The notes under the pieces were generated by a model. It ran no database searches, was not told the origin of the DNA, and saw nothing but the letters and a program-made list of their open reading frames with translations. This document shows positions 33,650-43,246 of a stretch of DNA of 64,000 nucleotides, piece after piece; position 1 is the stretch's first letter, and each line of letters starts with the position of its first letter. Position numbers and translations under genes: made by a program. The stretch is from JAFMDF01 sp965222705 (GTDB lineage: Bacteria; Bacteroidota; Bacteroidia; Chitinophagales; Saprospiraceae), in contig CBDCUO010000036.1 in assembly GCA_965222705.1 (NCBI GenBank), forward strand, positions 62,001 through 126,000. The letters are read 5' to 3'.

Positions 33650-35065
33650 TTATTGATTCACCTCTGTTTTTACGAAAATGCCCGGATCATTATCGGGCGC
33701 ATTGGCATTTGTATTTAATTCATCATCAGAATAAGGAAAACGCTCGGGATGTTGACTGGCAGCAGCATTATTGAAAGGGAAAGGTACAGAAATATCACTA
33801 TCTGACCTTCTTAATCTTCGAGCATCATCAAAAGGCATAAACATACCAAATCCGGAAACATATCGCTCTTCAATGATCTCCCTTAATAAGGCTCTATCAG
33901 CATTAATTCCATCCGCATTTTCTATACCGTTGGCTGCAAAATCCTCCGCCTCGTAAGGCATATAAGTATGGACCATATCCTGAAAATTAGCATTAACATC
34001 TCCTCCATCGTTCAAATAAACACGATATTCATTCAGGTGCTGTAAACCTGTGTCAAAACCGGATGTTCTCGCTCCTGCTTCTGCCAAAATCAATTGGTTT
34101 TCTTGATAAGATACGATGTCTTGCGGTTCAAACTGATTAGCAAAGCCTAAGTTATTACTTGCGATAGATTCGTCAATGGTATAATAAGCCAAACGAGCAG
34201 CCTCATCCGTTTTGGCATTGCCTCTATATACATCAGAATTGGCATCTAATAGGCTCAATAAATAACTATCTTTAGAGCCAATATCCCCCGCTCTGGAACC
34301 AGAAATAGGTTCGTAAAATAAATTCTTATCTCCTGTATTGACCGCTGCGTTCCCCCTTGGTATATGTTGCAGATTATTACTGACAGAGGAGATCCCCTGC
34401 TGGGCTGCTGTATAGGCAGCAGCATAATCCCGCATCCACATATAAATTCTTGCTTTAATTGTATTGGCTGCCGCCTTCCATTTGTCGGCATCTCCTTCAA
34501 AGTAAATATCCTCGTTTAACTCGCGAGAGCTAGCACTACCTAAATCACTAATGGCATCATCTAGTAGGCTTAAAGCTGCATTTAACACAGACACTTGACT
34601 TTCAAAAGCAGGATCTTCTACTTCGGAGTTTACTTGGGAATATGGAACATCTCCGAATAAGGAAGCCGCAGAGCTAATCGCTAGGGCCTCAACTGTCTTG
34701 GTGATGCCGTTCAATAAAGCATCATTAGGCGCATTTGCTTGGACATGACGAGCATTTGGTATAATCGCAATATACACTCTACTCCAGGTGCCATCGGTTT
34801 CTGCCGTAGAGATGTTGTAACCATAAATATTAGAATAAAGGGAAGTGTAACCAACTAACTGTCCACTCCACAGACCGGAAATTCGATTTAAATGCCCAAC
34901 ATGTGCAGAAGAATTTGCCAATAAAATTCCTGTAAGGAAAGAAGTAGGTGCCACTTCGTCCACAGCAATATTATTGGGATTGGTATTAATGTCCTCAACC
35001 AATCCGGTGCAGGAGGCCAAAGAAACCAAGGCCACCAGCAATATATTTTTAATTATTTTTTTCAT
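33650..35065 (-). CDS. SusD/RagB family nutrient-binding outer membrane lipoprotein
   Basis: About 471 residues from the ATG at 35065 (MKKIIKNILLVALV); an earlier in-frame GTG at 35101 is less likely. A lipoprotein signal ends with LASC. NPNNIAVDEVAPTSFL and the following helices (LWSGQLVGYTSLYSNIYGY) place it in the SusD-like_2 branch, and EIIEERYVSGFGMFMPFDDARRL is the typical late motif. SusD proteins cap the SusC channel on the cell surface and bind the ligand. The SusC gene lies 75 bases upstream on the same strand. No glycoside hydrolase, peptidase or regulator is adjacent, so the ligand cannot be guessed. Confidence 0.9.
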   Translation of the reverse strand: MKKIIKNILLVALVSLASCTGLVEDINTNPNNIAVDEVAPTSFLTGILLANSSAHVGHLNRISGLWSGQLVGYTSLYSNIYGYNISTAETDGTWSRVYIAIIPNARHVQANAPNDALLNGITKTVEALAISSAASLFGDVPYSQVNSEVEDPAFESQVSVLNAALSLLDDAISDLGSASSRELNEDIYFEGDADKWKAAANTIKARIYMWMRDYAAAYTAAQQGISSVSNNLQHIPRGNAAVNTGDKNLFYEPISGSRAGDIGSKDSYLLSLLDANSDVYRGNAKTDEAARLAYYTIDESIASNNLGFANQFEPQDIVSYQENQLILAEAGARTSGFDTGLQHLNEYRVYLNDGGDVNANFQDMVHTYMPYEAEDFAANGIENADGINADRALLREIIEERYVSGFGMFMPFDDARRLRRSDSDISVPFPFNNAAASQHPERFPYSDDELNTNANAPDNDPGIFVKTEVNQ

Positions 35066-35140
35066 AATTATATTTTTAAAAGAATATAAACACAGAGTCA
35101 CAGAGACAGCGGGTTTGCTGTGCCTGTGTGTTTCCGCATT

Positions 35141-38100
35141 CTAATAAGAAATCTTCACAGAAAATAAATAAGACTTGGTACTTGGATTGGTAAAATAATC
35201 TAAACCAAAACCATTGCTTACACCAAATTGATTAATCTCTGGATCAACGCCTGGAATATCGTCAATCAAAAATAAATTTCTACCGGTAAAGGTTAGGGTA
35301 ATAGAACCTAATTTGGTCTTTTCTCTAAGCCTTTGCCCATTAAATATATAACCCACGCTTAATTCCTTGAATCGGGTAAAAGTGGCATCAAAAATGGAGA
35401 AGTTATAGGCCTGATTATCCCCAAAGCCACCGCCAATACCCGTTCGGTACCAGGTTTCGTCCAATAAAACAGGTCCACCGCCAAAATCTTCGACATTTCC
35501 TCTGACGGTTGTCCCCGCAGCGATTATATCGCCGCCATAATTTATTAAATCCTGGTCGAGGGTTACGCGGTTAGCGGTTACTTCCGTAGTTCCAAAACGC
35601 CTTAGTACCCAAAGCGTCCGCGGAGAAAAATCACCCCCTTGAGAATGTTCAATCAAAGCATTAGCGAATAAGCCTTTCCAACTCAGCCTAATGCCCAATC
35701 CCCCCTTCCAGTCTGGGTTTGGATCGCCCAAGACAACTGGCCGGTCTGTCAATTGGGGGAACCCGTTTTCATCTAAAATTAAATTGCCATTGGCATCCAT
35801 TTGACTGGAAGTACCATATAGTACACCTAGTGGCTCGCCAACGATAGCTCGGGAGCTAACAGATGCACCGGATGTTAGGTTAATCGTTTCGGTACCTTTT
35901 AAATCCAGTACTTTATTACTATTCGTTGCCCAATTGGCAAATAGGCCTATATCAAAATCTCCTTTGTTGTAAATAGAGTAATCTGCCTCTACTTCAAAGC
36001 CTTTATTCTCCATCTCGGCAGCGTTTAGCGTCTGGGTATCAAAGCCGGAAGAAGGCGTTAAGGCCACATCTATAATCATACCTGTAATTTTATTTTGATA
36101 GTAGGTCATGCCTAAAGCCAATTTTTCTTTGAAAAAACGCAAATCAGCTCCAACTTCCCATTCCGTTTTAATTTCTGGCTCTAAGTCTGGGTTTCCTTTG
36201 TCATCATCCAATCGAAAGCCTCCACCAAATAAGGCAATTTCCAGTGGATCGGAGTAAGTGCTGTAGGAAAAACCACCCTCTGCTAGGGTTTCCCAAGCAT
36301 GAGCCGGTGCTTGAATGCCCACTCTTCCATAAGAAGCCCTGATTTTTGCAAAATCCAGAACGCCCTTAGCATTACTAGGCTGGATTAATTGATACGCTAC
36401 ATCCGCAGAAGGATAGAAAAACCGACCCCTTACGGTAGAAGATGCTTCTAAGGCGCCAGAAAGATTGACGAATAGTTTGTCAAATAAATCAAAGTTTAAC
36501 ACTGCATATCCCCGATTAGAACGGATATTTGACTTGAAATTATCAAATTGAGTAGCTTCTGCTGCCGAATTCAAGTCTGAAGTTTGTTTTCTTACATTCG
36601 CACCAAAGCCCTGTAACTCTACAGAATTTCGCTTATATCTTCGATCATTATAATTCCAACCCAAAGTCGCCCGAAGGGAGATATCAGAATTTAATTTAAA
36701 ATTGCTCCTAACGATTGCATCAAAATTGGACTCTAGCCTGTTTAGTACATCCTCTGATAACTCTCCCGAAACGTGGGAGGCCGAGCCTACTGGATAGAAA
36801 TAAATTCGACGATCATCAAAGCCATCTACGCCACCGCGCAATTTTATCTGAAGAAAATCCGTAGGGGTGATATCAATGTCGCCGGCGAAAATATACCGAT
36901 TTACCTTCGTAGAGGATTCCTGTTCGAAGGCAGTCCAACTTGGGTTATTATAGGTAGGGTTGTCACTATTTCCCAAGTATCTTCTATAAGAGCGATGTCG
37001 CAAGGGCGTGATGGCTCCATTGCTACTTACATAAGTACCAATGTAGTCCCTATTATCAAAGTCGGGCGGGGTGCGTAAAAGCCCCAATAATAATCCAGCT
37101 GTATTTGAACTCTGCTGAATTCTATTGGAATTGCTATGGGTATATCCCGCTTTGGTAGAAAGAGTTAGCCAATCACTCAAGAAAGTTTTGCTGTTTAAGC
37201 GAAGGTTGGTTCGGTCATAATCACTATTTCTAATGATTCCTTCTTGATCTAACCGACCTAAACTAAAGAAAAAGTTGGCCTTTTCTGTACCGCCACTAAG
37301 ACTTAGATCATTTTGAATAAACCGTCCAGTTTGAAAGACTTCATCCCAGTTAGAGTCCACAAAAATTTCTTTAGAATTTTTTGAATCAATTGGATAATAT
37401 TTTGTTCCATTTGCGGCTTCAAAAAATTGACCGGACTGATCCACTTGGTCTGCTCCTCCGGAACGATCTGGAATATAATCTCCCCAAGATTCTGCTCTGG
37501 TTGGACCATAAGACCCATTACGCCCTTGTCCCCAGGTTGTCTGTAAAGAATACCGCTCATGCACCTTGTCAAAAGAAACGGTGGAAGTGAAGTCAATTTT
37601 CATTTTTCCGGCAGCTCCGCTTTTGGTCGTGATGACCACTACGCCATTAGCTGCACGCGAGCCCCATAGGGCGGCGGCAGAAGCCCCTTTTAGAATCTGG
37701 ACAGACTCAATATCATTGGGGTTCAAGTCATTCAAGCGAGATTGCTGGGAAGTTCCGCCATCTCTTCCTTCATTTCCTCCAGCGTATATAGCTGTATTGG
37801 AGATTGGATTGCCATCCAAAATAATCAAGGGATTAGAAGAACCAGAAATACTGTTGGCACCGCGAATTCGAATGGTTGTTCCTGCTCCGGGATCGCCATT
37901 GGAGCGAGAAATTTGTACATTCGAGGCCTTCGCACCCAATGTATTTAAGAAAGTAGATTCCCCAGAACGACGAATATCATCTACCTGTACAATAGAAGCC
38001 GTAGAACCTAATTCGTCTTTTTTCTCTTTGAATCCCAAAGCACTAACCACTACTTCATCTAGCACGGCTACATCTTCTCTCAGCGTCAAATCAATAACGG

Positions 38101-38362
38101 AGCTAGATCCAACGGTTTGCCGGATGCTTTCATAGCCAGTATAAGAGATTTCAATAATGGATTCTGGTCCGGCTACGGTCAGCGCGTAAGTCCCGTCAAT
38201 GTCCGTAATGGTACCATTAGAAGTCCCTACCTCTAGGATGTTGACACCGATCATTGTTTCTCCGGCCCCATCTACAATCGTCCCGCTAATTCTTTGTTGA
38301 GCAAAGACGCTCACACTTGTCGCCAATAACACAAGGAGGCAAAAAGTAAATTTACTTCTCAT
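35141..38362 (-). CDS. SusC/RagA family TonB-linked outer membrane protein
   Basis: A 1073-residue TonB-dependent transporter. After the signal peptide (cleavage near VFAQ) comes a carboxypeptidase-D-like domain (RISGTIVDGAGETMIGVNILEVG), then a TonB-box region (DEVVVSALGFKEKKDELG), the plug (SNVQISRSNGDPGAGTTIRIRG to GVVVITTKSG) and a large barrel ending in LFSVKISY with a C-terminal aromatic residue. It imports a SusD-bound substrate using TonB energy. It is first in the susC-susD unit; the 5' side carries a 600-base tandem repeat array starting 255 bases upstream of the start codon. Confidence 0.95.
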   Translation of the reverse strand: MRSKFTFCLLVLLATSVSVFAQQRISGTIVDGAGETMIGVNILEVGTSNGTITDIDGTYALTVAGPESIIEISYTGYESIRQTVGSSSVIDLTLREDVAVLDEVVVSALGFKEKKDELGSTASIVQVDDIRRSGESTFLNTLGAKASNVQISRSNGDPGAGTTIRIRGANSISGSSNPLIILDGNPISNTAIYAGGNEGRDGGTSQQSRLNDLNPNDIESVQILKGASAAALWGSRAANGVVVITTKSGAAGKMKIDFTSTVSFDKVHERYSLQTTWGQGRNGSYGPTRAESWGDYIPDRSGGADQVDQSGQFFEAANGTKYYPIDSKNSKEIFVDSNWDEVFQTGRFIQNDLSLSGGTEKANFFFSLGRLDQEGIIRNSDYDRTNLRLNSKTFLSDWLTLSTKAGYTHSNSNRIQQSSNTAGLLLGLLRTPPDFDNRDYIGTYVSSNGAITPLRHRSYRRYLGNSDNPTYNNPSWTAFEQESSTKVNRYIFAGDIDITPTDFLQIKLRGGVDGFDDRRIYFYPVGSASHVSGELSEDVLNRLESNFDAIVRSNFKLNSDISLRATLGWNYNDRRYKRNSVELQGFGANVRKQTSDLNSAAEATQFDNFKSNIRSNRGYAVLNFDLFDKLFVNLSGALEASSTVRGRFFYPSADVAYQLIQPSNAKGVLDFAKIRASYGRVGIQAPAHAWETLAEGGFSYSTYSDPLEIALFGGGFRLDDDKGNPDLEPEIKTEWEVGADLRFFKEKLALGMTYYQNKITGMIIDVALTPSSGFDTQTLNAAEMENKGFEVEADYSIYNKGDFDIGLFANWATNSNKVLDLKGTETINLTSGASVSSRAIVGEPLGVLYGTSSQMDANGNLILDENGFPQLTDRPVVLGDPNPDWKGGLGIRLSWKGLFANALIEHSQGGDFSPRTLWVLRRFGTTEVTANRVTLDQDLINYGGDIIAAGTTVRGNVEDFGGGPVLLDETWYRTGIGGGFGDNQAYNFSIFDATFTRFKELSVGYIFNGQRLREKTKLGSITLTFTGRNLFLIDDIPGVDPEINQFGVSNGFGLDYFTNPSTKSYLFSVKISY

Positions 38363-38616
38363 AATGATAATTATTTTATTGAAAAATATTGGTGAAATTC
38401 CTGTTCAATTTTGTTAAAAAGGTTCGCCAGATATAGGCGATGAACACCCCTTTTACAAAATAGCTTTGTAGCAAAAATTTTTAAATCATCCAGACTGAAA
38501 GAAAGCGGTTTAGATTGGATATATTAATTGGGACAATTCTTTTGGTAAAAACGATTCTAAACAACTTTCGCTTCCTAAAGCCATTTTTATTCTTAAAAAA
38601 ATATCTAATATAAAGG

Positions 38617-39218
38617 CTTCTGCTCATTTTTTAATAAAAAAAAGCAAAAATATGATTTATTTTTTCATAGACTTATCTTGTTTGAATTTCGATAAAATTT
38701 GTCCAGTAACTGGACAATCTAGCCCTATTACTGGATAATTTCCTATTATCCCGTAATTTTAGGGTAATACGTTCCCACTAACTAAACGACATTACTTCTG
38801 CTCATTTTTTAATAAAAAAAAGTAAAAATATGATTTATTTTTTCATAGACTTATCTTGTTTGAATTTCGATAAAATTTGTCCAGTAATGGGAAATTACTG
38901 GACAATCTAGCCCTATTACTGGATAATTTCCTATTATCCCGAGGGTCGTTCCCACTAACTAAACGACATTACTTCTGCTCATTTTTTAATAAAAAAAAGC
39001 AAAAATATGATTTATTTTTTCATAGACTTATCTTGTTTGAATTTCGATAAAATTTGTCCAGTAATGGGAAATTACTGGACAATCTAGCCCTATTACTGGA
39101 TAATTTCCTATTATCCCGTAATTTTAGGGTAATACGTTCCCACTAACTAAACGACATTACTTCTGCTCATTTTTTAATAAAAAAAAGTAAAAATATGATT
39201 TATTTTTTCATAGACTTA
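38617..39218. repeat. Tandem array of ~180-bp units (three full, one partial)
   Basis: Units begin at cttctgctcatttttt at 38617, 38795, 38972 and 39160, giving lengths of 178, 177 and 188 bases, and the fourth breaks off at 39218. Units are nearly identical except for two small indels: unit 1 lacks about 10 bases of a central hairpin, unit 2 lacks about 11 bases of a later segment. Each unit carries dyads: ttgtccagtaat/attactggacaa (38877-38888 with 38894-38905; 39054-39065 with 39071-39082) and ggataat/attatcc. No protein is encoded. The array fills most of the 1091-base divergent spacer between susC and the next gene; its flanks (38363-38616 and 39219-39453) are AT-rich with nothing else recognised. 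Confidence 0.9.
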
Positions 39219-39453
39219 ACCAAGCAAGTCCAAATAAGAGCATGGTTAAAATTTTATGATTGAGGGAAACGAGGAAATTTAATCCTACTCTAAACAGGAA
39301 AAAGTGATTTTTGGTAGAAAAACCTTTCTACTTCTTGTAGATTATGCGTAAACTTACCCGATGATTTTTTAATAATGGGGTGTACATTTATATGAAATTG
39401 CCCTACACCCTTAGTAGTTAGTCCTTAACGTACTAAACCACTAAAATTAAAAT

Positions 39454-40140
39454 ATGCAATCCATTCTTTTTTTGATATTATCCTTTTTGGTTGTTTTTGC
39501 CGTTGCCGGAATGGGGCTATATTTTTTATACCAACTATTGACCAATTTTCAGCCTGGAAAGAGCAAAGTACACTCAGATTTGAGAAAAATGCGAGATGAC
39601 ATCCAGGAATGGACGAATCAGCTAGTGCCCTGGGATAAAGAGGAAATGAGTTTGCTCTCGCTTCGTCAGGTCAATCAGAAAATAACCAGAGGTTTGAACA
39701 AAACCGCCAAAGGTATTTTTACCTCGATTTATCACGAACCGTTGCTGGTGTATAGCTATAAAAAATACATTTCTACCGGATTAAATGCCGTTTTATACGC
39801 CCGCACTTCCAAGCATGAATTTGCTTACCGGTTTCAAAAGAAAAAAATAGACATCAATGTCAATAATCAATACGTAGGCGTATTGAAGGAAAATGGTGGG
39901 CTTTATGGCGGGCGAAGAAACCGGCTGCTGGCGCGCATCAATCGGGATGATGAGCTAAAATTGCATCCCATTATTATTGGCGAAAAAGAGGTCGCTAGTG
40001 TCGTCAATGCCTTAAAGACGGAAAAGCATAACCCCCGCGCTTTTCAATTTTTGGCCCCTATGGCAGCAGAAGAAGAAAAAGTATTCTTGGCATTAGCCGT
40101 GTTGGAAATGGTGACCGATTCGCTGAAAGAGGAGTTGTAA
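39454..40140 (+). CDS. Membrane-anchored protein of unknown function
   Basis: A 228-residue protein I do not recognise. A single N-terminal membrane helix (about residues 3-27) is followed by a charged region (residues 38-75, SDLRKMRDDIQEWTNQLVPWDKEE) and a compact domain of about 140 residues rich in beta-strand patterns (EPLLVYSYKKYISTGLNAVLYARTS, then VGVLKENGGLYGGRRNRLLARI). A helical C-terminus (EEEKVFLALAVLEMVTDSLKEEL) ends it. The strand pattern loosely recalls tubby/LURP-one-like folds, but that is a guess. It is divergent from susC across the tandem array and stands alone. Confidence 0.7.
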   Translation: MQSILFLILSFLVVFAVAGMGLYFLYQLLTNFQPGKSKVHSDLRKMRDDIQEWTNQLVPWDKEEMSLLSLRQVNQKITRGLNKTAKGIFTSIYHEPLLVYSYKKYISTGLNAVLYARTSKHEFAYRFQKKKIDINVNNQYVGVLKENGGLYGGRRNRLLARINRDDELKLHPIIIGEKEVASVVNALKTEKHNPRAFQFLAPMAAEEEKVFLALAVLEMVTDSLKEEL

Positions 40141-40384
40141 AAATACTAGATGCCCGATAATTTTTTCCCTTCTTCTTTTAAAAATTCCCGCTCTTACCTA
40201 AAATAGAGTGAAATCGTAAAACGGCTTGTTGACCCATCCTGTCTGAATAGGGCATGGCAAGATTTGTCTATTTTTTACAAAAAAATTGAATTTCTCTAAA
40301 TTTTTTTGGGGCAAATTTTGGTTTTGAAAATTTTTATTTAAATTCGTTTTTATTTAAAACATTTTCTAATCAAAACAAAACAAT

Positions 40385-40822
40385 ATGAATTATTTAGTTC
40401 ATGCAGCAGCGGCAATTGTTCCGCTAATTGTCGGCTTTGGCTGGTATCATAAAAAGGTATTTGGAAATGCCTGGATGGATTCCATTGGCCTGACGGAGGA
40501 AAAAGCTGCGGGTGGGAATATGCCACTTATCTTTGGCTTGTCACTTGTGTTGGCTTTTGTGCTAACGATGCCACTTGCCTATTTTGTCAATCATCCTGCC
40601 GGGCCTGGAGATGCACCGGCGAGTTTTGACACTTTCCAGCACGGGATGCTTCATGGGGCTTTGATCGGATTTTTGTTTGCTTTGCCTTTAATTGCCACAA
40701 AAGCTTTATTTGAACAACGGAGTTTTAAGTATGTAGCTATTAATACAGGTTACTGGATCGTTACTTTGGCATTAATGGGTGGTATTTTGGACCAATGGCT
40801 TCCGACGATTGTATTTGAATAA
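40385..40822 (+). CDS. DUF1761 family membrane protein (copy 1)
   Basis: A 145-residue integral membrane protein with four hydrophobic segments. DUF1761 features are the first helix ending GFGWYHKKVFGNAW, then GLTEEKAAGGN, a second helix, a hydrophilic loop with HGMLHGALIG, and FEQRSFKYVAINTGYWIVTLALMG. Function is unknown in this family. The next gene but one repeat (41002) is a homologue of the same pattern, so this is a tandem duplication. It has an AT-rich upstream spacer of 244 bases. Confidence 0.85.
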   Translation: MNYLVHAAAAIVPLIVGFGWYHKKVFGNAWMDSIGLTEEKAAGGNMPLIFGLSLVLAFVLTMPLAYFVNHPAGPGDAPASFDTFQHGMLHGALIGFLFALPLIATKALFEQRSFKYVAINTGYWIVTLALMGGILDQWLPTIVFE

Positions 40823-40830
40823 TTAGAGGT

Positions 40831-40911
40831 TAGACCTTATTTGGACTTGTGTGCGCCAGCCACAAACCACCCTCAATCAGTAGTTTGGAAAATACTCCAT
40901 ACGAAAATTTT
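40831..40911 (-). repeat. Dispersed ~80-bp repeat, copy 2 (opposite orientation)
   Basis: Reverse-complement match to 18881-18962; the best conserved part on this strand reads tagtttggaaaatactccat, preceded by tca. It begins nine bases after the first DUF1761 gene and ends about 90 bases before the second, so it lies inside the spacer of the tandem duplication. Confidence 0.65.
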
Positions 40912-41001
40912 TAGAATAGAGCCTATTTAAATAGACGAATAATGAGAAAATTATTTGCATTTTAATCTACATTAAAAACCTTTCTTTAAAAAATAACAAA
41001 A

Positions 41002-41409
41002 ATGAATATACTAGCACAAGTATTAGCCGCCGTATCCGCAATGGTCGTTGGCTTTTTATGGTATCATCCCAAGACTTTTGGCACCGCCTGGATGAAAGGA
41101 GTTGGTATGACGGAAGAAAAAGCCAGCAGCGGCAATATGGCTCTGCGATATGGTTTGGCTTTGCTGATGGCTTTTTTGATTTCTTTACTTTTAGCTTATG
41201 TACTGAGTCATCCCGAAACTCGTCTTAGCCCTGCTGCGCATGGAGCTTATCACGGGGCGCAAATGGGGCTTGTAATGGCTTTGCCTATTTTAGTCACTAA
41301 CTCTCTTTTTGAGCAACGAGATTTTAAGACTATCGCAATTAATGTAGGATACTGGATCGTTACTTTGGCCGTTATGGGAGCTATTATCGCAGCTATGGGA
41401 ATAGGGTAA
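41002..41409 (+). CDS. DUF1761 family membrane protein (copy 2)
   Basis: A 135-residue homologue of the protein encoded at 40385. The two share FLWYHPKTFGTAWMKGVGMTEEK against FGWYHKKVFGNAWMDSIGLTEEK, and the final FEQRDFKTIAINVGYWIVTLAVMG. Both have four membrane segments. The hydrophilic loop is shorter here (ETRLSPAAHGAYHGAQMG) and the C-terminus lacks the last residues. A strong terminator follows. Function unknown; the divergence between copies (roughly half the positions identical) points to an old duplication. Confidence 0.85.
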   Translation: MNILAQVLAAVSAMVVGFLWYHPKTFGTAWMKGVGMTEEKASSGNMALRYGLALLMAFLISLLLAYVLSHPETRLSPAAHGAYHGAQMGLVMALPILVTNSLFEQRDFKTIAINVGYWIVTLAVMGAIIAAMGIG

Positions 41410-41435
41410 TGGATGTTCCATAATTATACGAAAGG

Positions 41436-41480
41436 AGAGCCACTTATTTGTTTTGTTCGATAAGTGGCTCTTTTATTTTT
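41436..41480 (+). terminator. Rho-independent terminator after the second DUF1761 gene
   Basis: The 12-base arms agagccacttat (41436-41447) and ataagtggctct (41460-41471) are perfectly complementary, with a 12-base loop, and are followed by a T-rich tract. The remaining 231 bases to the next gene hold nothing recognisable. Confidence 0.85.
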
Positions 41481-41711
41481 TATGAAAGCCTGTAAAAAAT
41501 TATAGGGTTCAAAGAGAGACATTTTTTAGTAAAAAAAAGGATTATTAAAAACAAGTCGGTATAATTGTGGCTTTAATAAATGAGATACTCGTCCCGCTTT
41601 ATTTGATCGACCTCTAATTTATGTACTATCCTAATATTGTGTATTTATGAAGGTTTTTTATTCAGAGAATCAACCCGATTATTCCACTTATACCTTGAAA
41701 CCCTAAACGAA

Positions 41712-43202
41712 ATGACTACCTACGGTTTCCTGTCCATTCTTCCTCCGGTATTGGCCATTGTCCTTGCTATTCGCACTAAGCAGGTGTTTGTTTCGCTCCT
41801 TTTTGGCATTTGGTTGGGTTGGCTCATTATTGATGGTTGGAATCCATTGATTGGGACCTTTGATACTCTTCAGGCTTTGGTGGATGTGTTCAAGGATGAT
41901 GGGAATACTCGGACTATTATGTTTTCTGCGTTGGTAGGGGCTTTGATTATTTTTATTCAGCGGTCGGGTGGGGTAGAAGGGTTTATAGTGAAAATCACCC
42001 AATTATTAGAAAAGCAGGAACAAAAAAAGGAAGGAAATAATCGAATTATTGTCCAGTTTTTGGCCTGGTTGACAGGGCTATTAATTTTTGTAGAATCCAA
42101 TATTTCTGTTTTAACCGTTGGAGCCTTATATCGGCCTATTTTTGATAAACTAAAAATTCCGAGGGAGAAATTGGCTTATATCGCCGATTCTAGTTCGGCA
42201 CCTTCTTCTATATTAATTCCCTTCAATGCCTGGGGGGCATTTATTATGGGGCTGCTACTGACTCAAGGCTTTGAAAATCCTTTTTCGACCTTGTTCCATG
42301 CAGCGGTATATAATTTTTATCCGATGCTAGCTTTGGCAATGGTCTTGATTATTATTTTTACAAAGAAGGATTTTGGCCCTATGGCAAAGGCAGAAAAGCG
42401 AGCAGTGAAAGAAGGGAAATTATTGGCAGACGATGCTCAACCAATGGTTTCGGATGAACTAACCGAAGTGACGACCAAAACCGGTGTACAGCCCAAAGCT
42501 TATAATATGATTTTGCCCATTGGAATTATGGTGCTAATGATGCCTGTTATGCTGGGCTATACCGGCTGGGAAGCTGCCTTGGAAAGTCGAGCTGAAGCAA
42601 GTTTTTGGGGTAAATTTTTCTATGCTATTGGACAGGGCTCTGGCTCTACTGCCGTGCTTACTGCCCTAATTGCCTCTCTATTGTTTTCAATGATTTTTTA
42701 TCGGATTCAGGGCATTATGAATTTAAAAGAAATGGTGGATTTGACGCTAAAAGGGATTGCAGGCATGATGCCGCTTGCTTTGTTAATGTTGATGGCTTTT
42801 GCAATTGGAGCGGTTTGTAAACACTTAGAAACAGGCGTTTATGTAGCGGAAGTTGCCAAAAGCTGGCTATCGCCTTCGTTGGTGCCGGCTATTGTTTTTC
42901 TGGTTAGCTGTTTTATAGCCTTTTCTACGGGAACTTCCTGGGGGACATTTGCTATTATGATTGCTATTGCCGTTCCGATGGCACAGGCAATGGGAGCCAA
43001 TGTACATCTAGCAATTGCAGCAGCCTTAGGAGGCGGTGTTTTTGGAGATCATTGTTCACCTATTTCTGATACCACTATTCTTTCTTCGATGGCGGCAGCG
43101 AGTGACCATATTGACCATGTAAAAACACAGTTTCCCTATGCTCTAGTCGCAGGGGGCATTACGACTTTTCTGTATCTATTAATTGGTTTTTGGGGTAGCT
43201 AG
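41712..43202 (+). CDS. Na+/H+ antiporter, NhaC family
   Basis: About 496 residues from the ATG at 41712 (MTTYGFLSILPPVLAI); an upstream extension to 41637 is possible but lacks homology-like character. Around 11-12 hydrophobic segments are seen. NhaC-family features include FVESNISVLTVGALYRPIFDKLKIPREKLAYIADSSSAPSSILIPFNAWG, and near the end FSTGTSWGTFAIMIAIAVPMA and GGGVFGDHCSPISDTTILSS. It should exchange sodium for protons, or possibly amino acids, across the inner membrane. A cytoplasmic loop at about 235-280 is charged. It is convergent with the following receptor-like gene. Confidence 0.9.
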   Translation: MTTYGFLSILPPVLAIVLAIRTKQVFVSLLFGIWLGWLIIDGWNPLIGTFDTLQALVDVFKDDGNTRTIMFSALVGALIIFIQRSGGVEGFIVKITQLLEKQEQKKEGNNRIIVQFLAWLTGLLIFVESNISVLTVGALYRPIFDKLKIPREKLAYIADSSSAPSSILIPFNAWGAFIMGLLLTQGFENPFSTLFHAAVYNFYPMLALAMVLIIIFTKKDFGPMAKAEKRAVKEGKLLADDAQPMVSDELTEVTTKTGVQPKAYNMILPIGIMVLMMPVMLGYTGWEAALESRAEASFWGKFFYAIGQGSGSTAVLTALIASLLFSMIFYRIQGIMNLKEMVDLTLKGIAGMMPLALLMLMAFAIGAVCKHLETGVYVAEVAKSWLSPSLVPAIVFLVSCFIAFSTGTSWGTFAIMIAIAVPMAQAMGANVHLAIAAALGGGVFGDHCSPISDTTILSSMAAASDHIDHVKTQFPYALVAGGITTFLYLLIGFWGS

Positions 43203-43246
43203 TACGGCAGGTCGGCAACCTGTTTTACAGGAGCAGGACATGATTT

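Noticed and set aside
38617..39218. CRISPR-like array
   Set aside because: The units are nearly identical over their whole ~180 bases, with no alternation of short repeats and variable spacers, and no cas genes are present.
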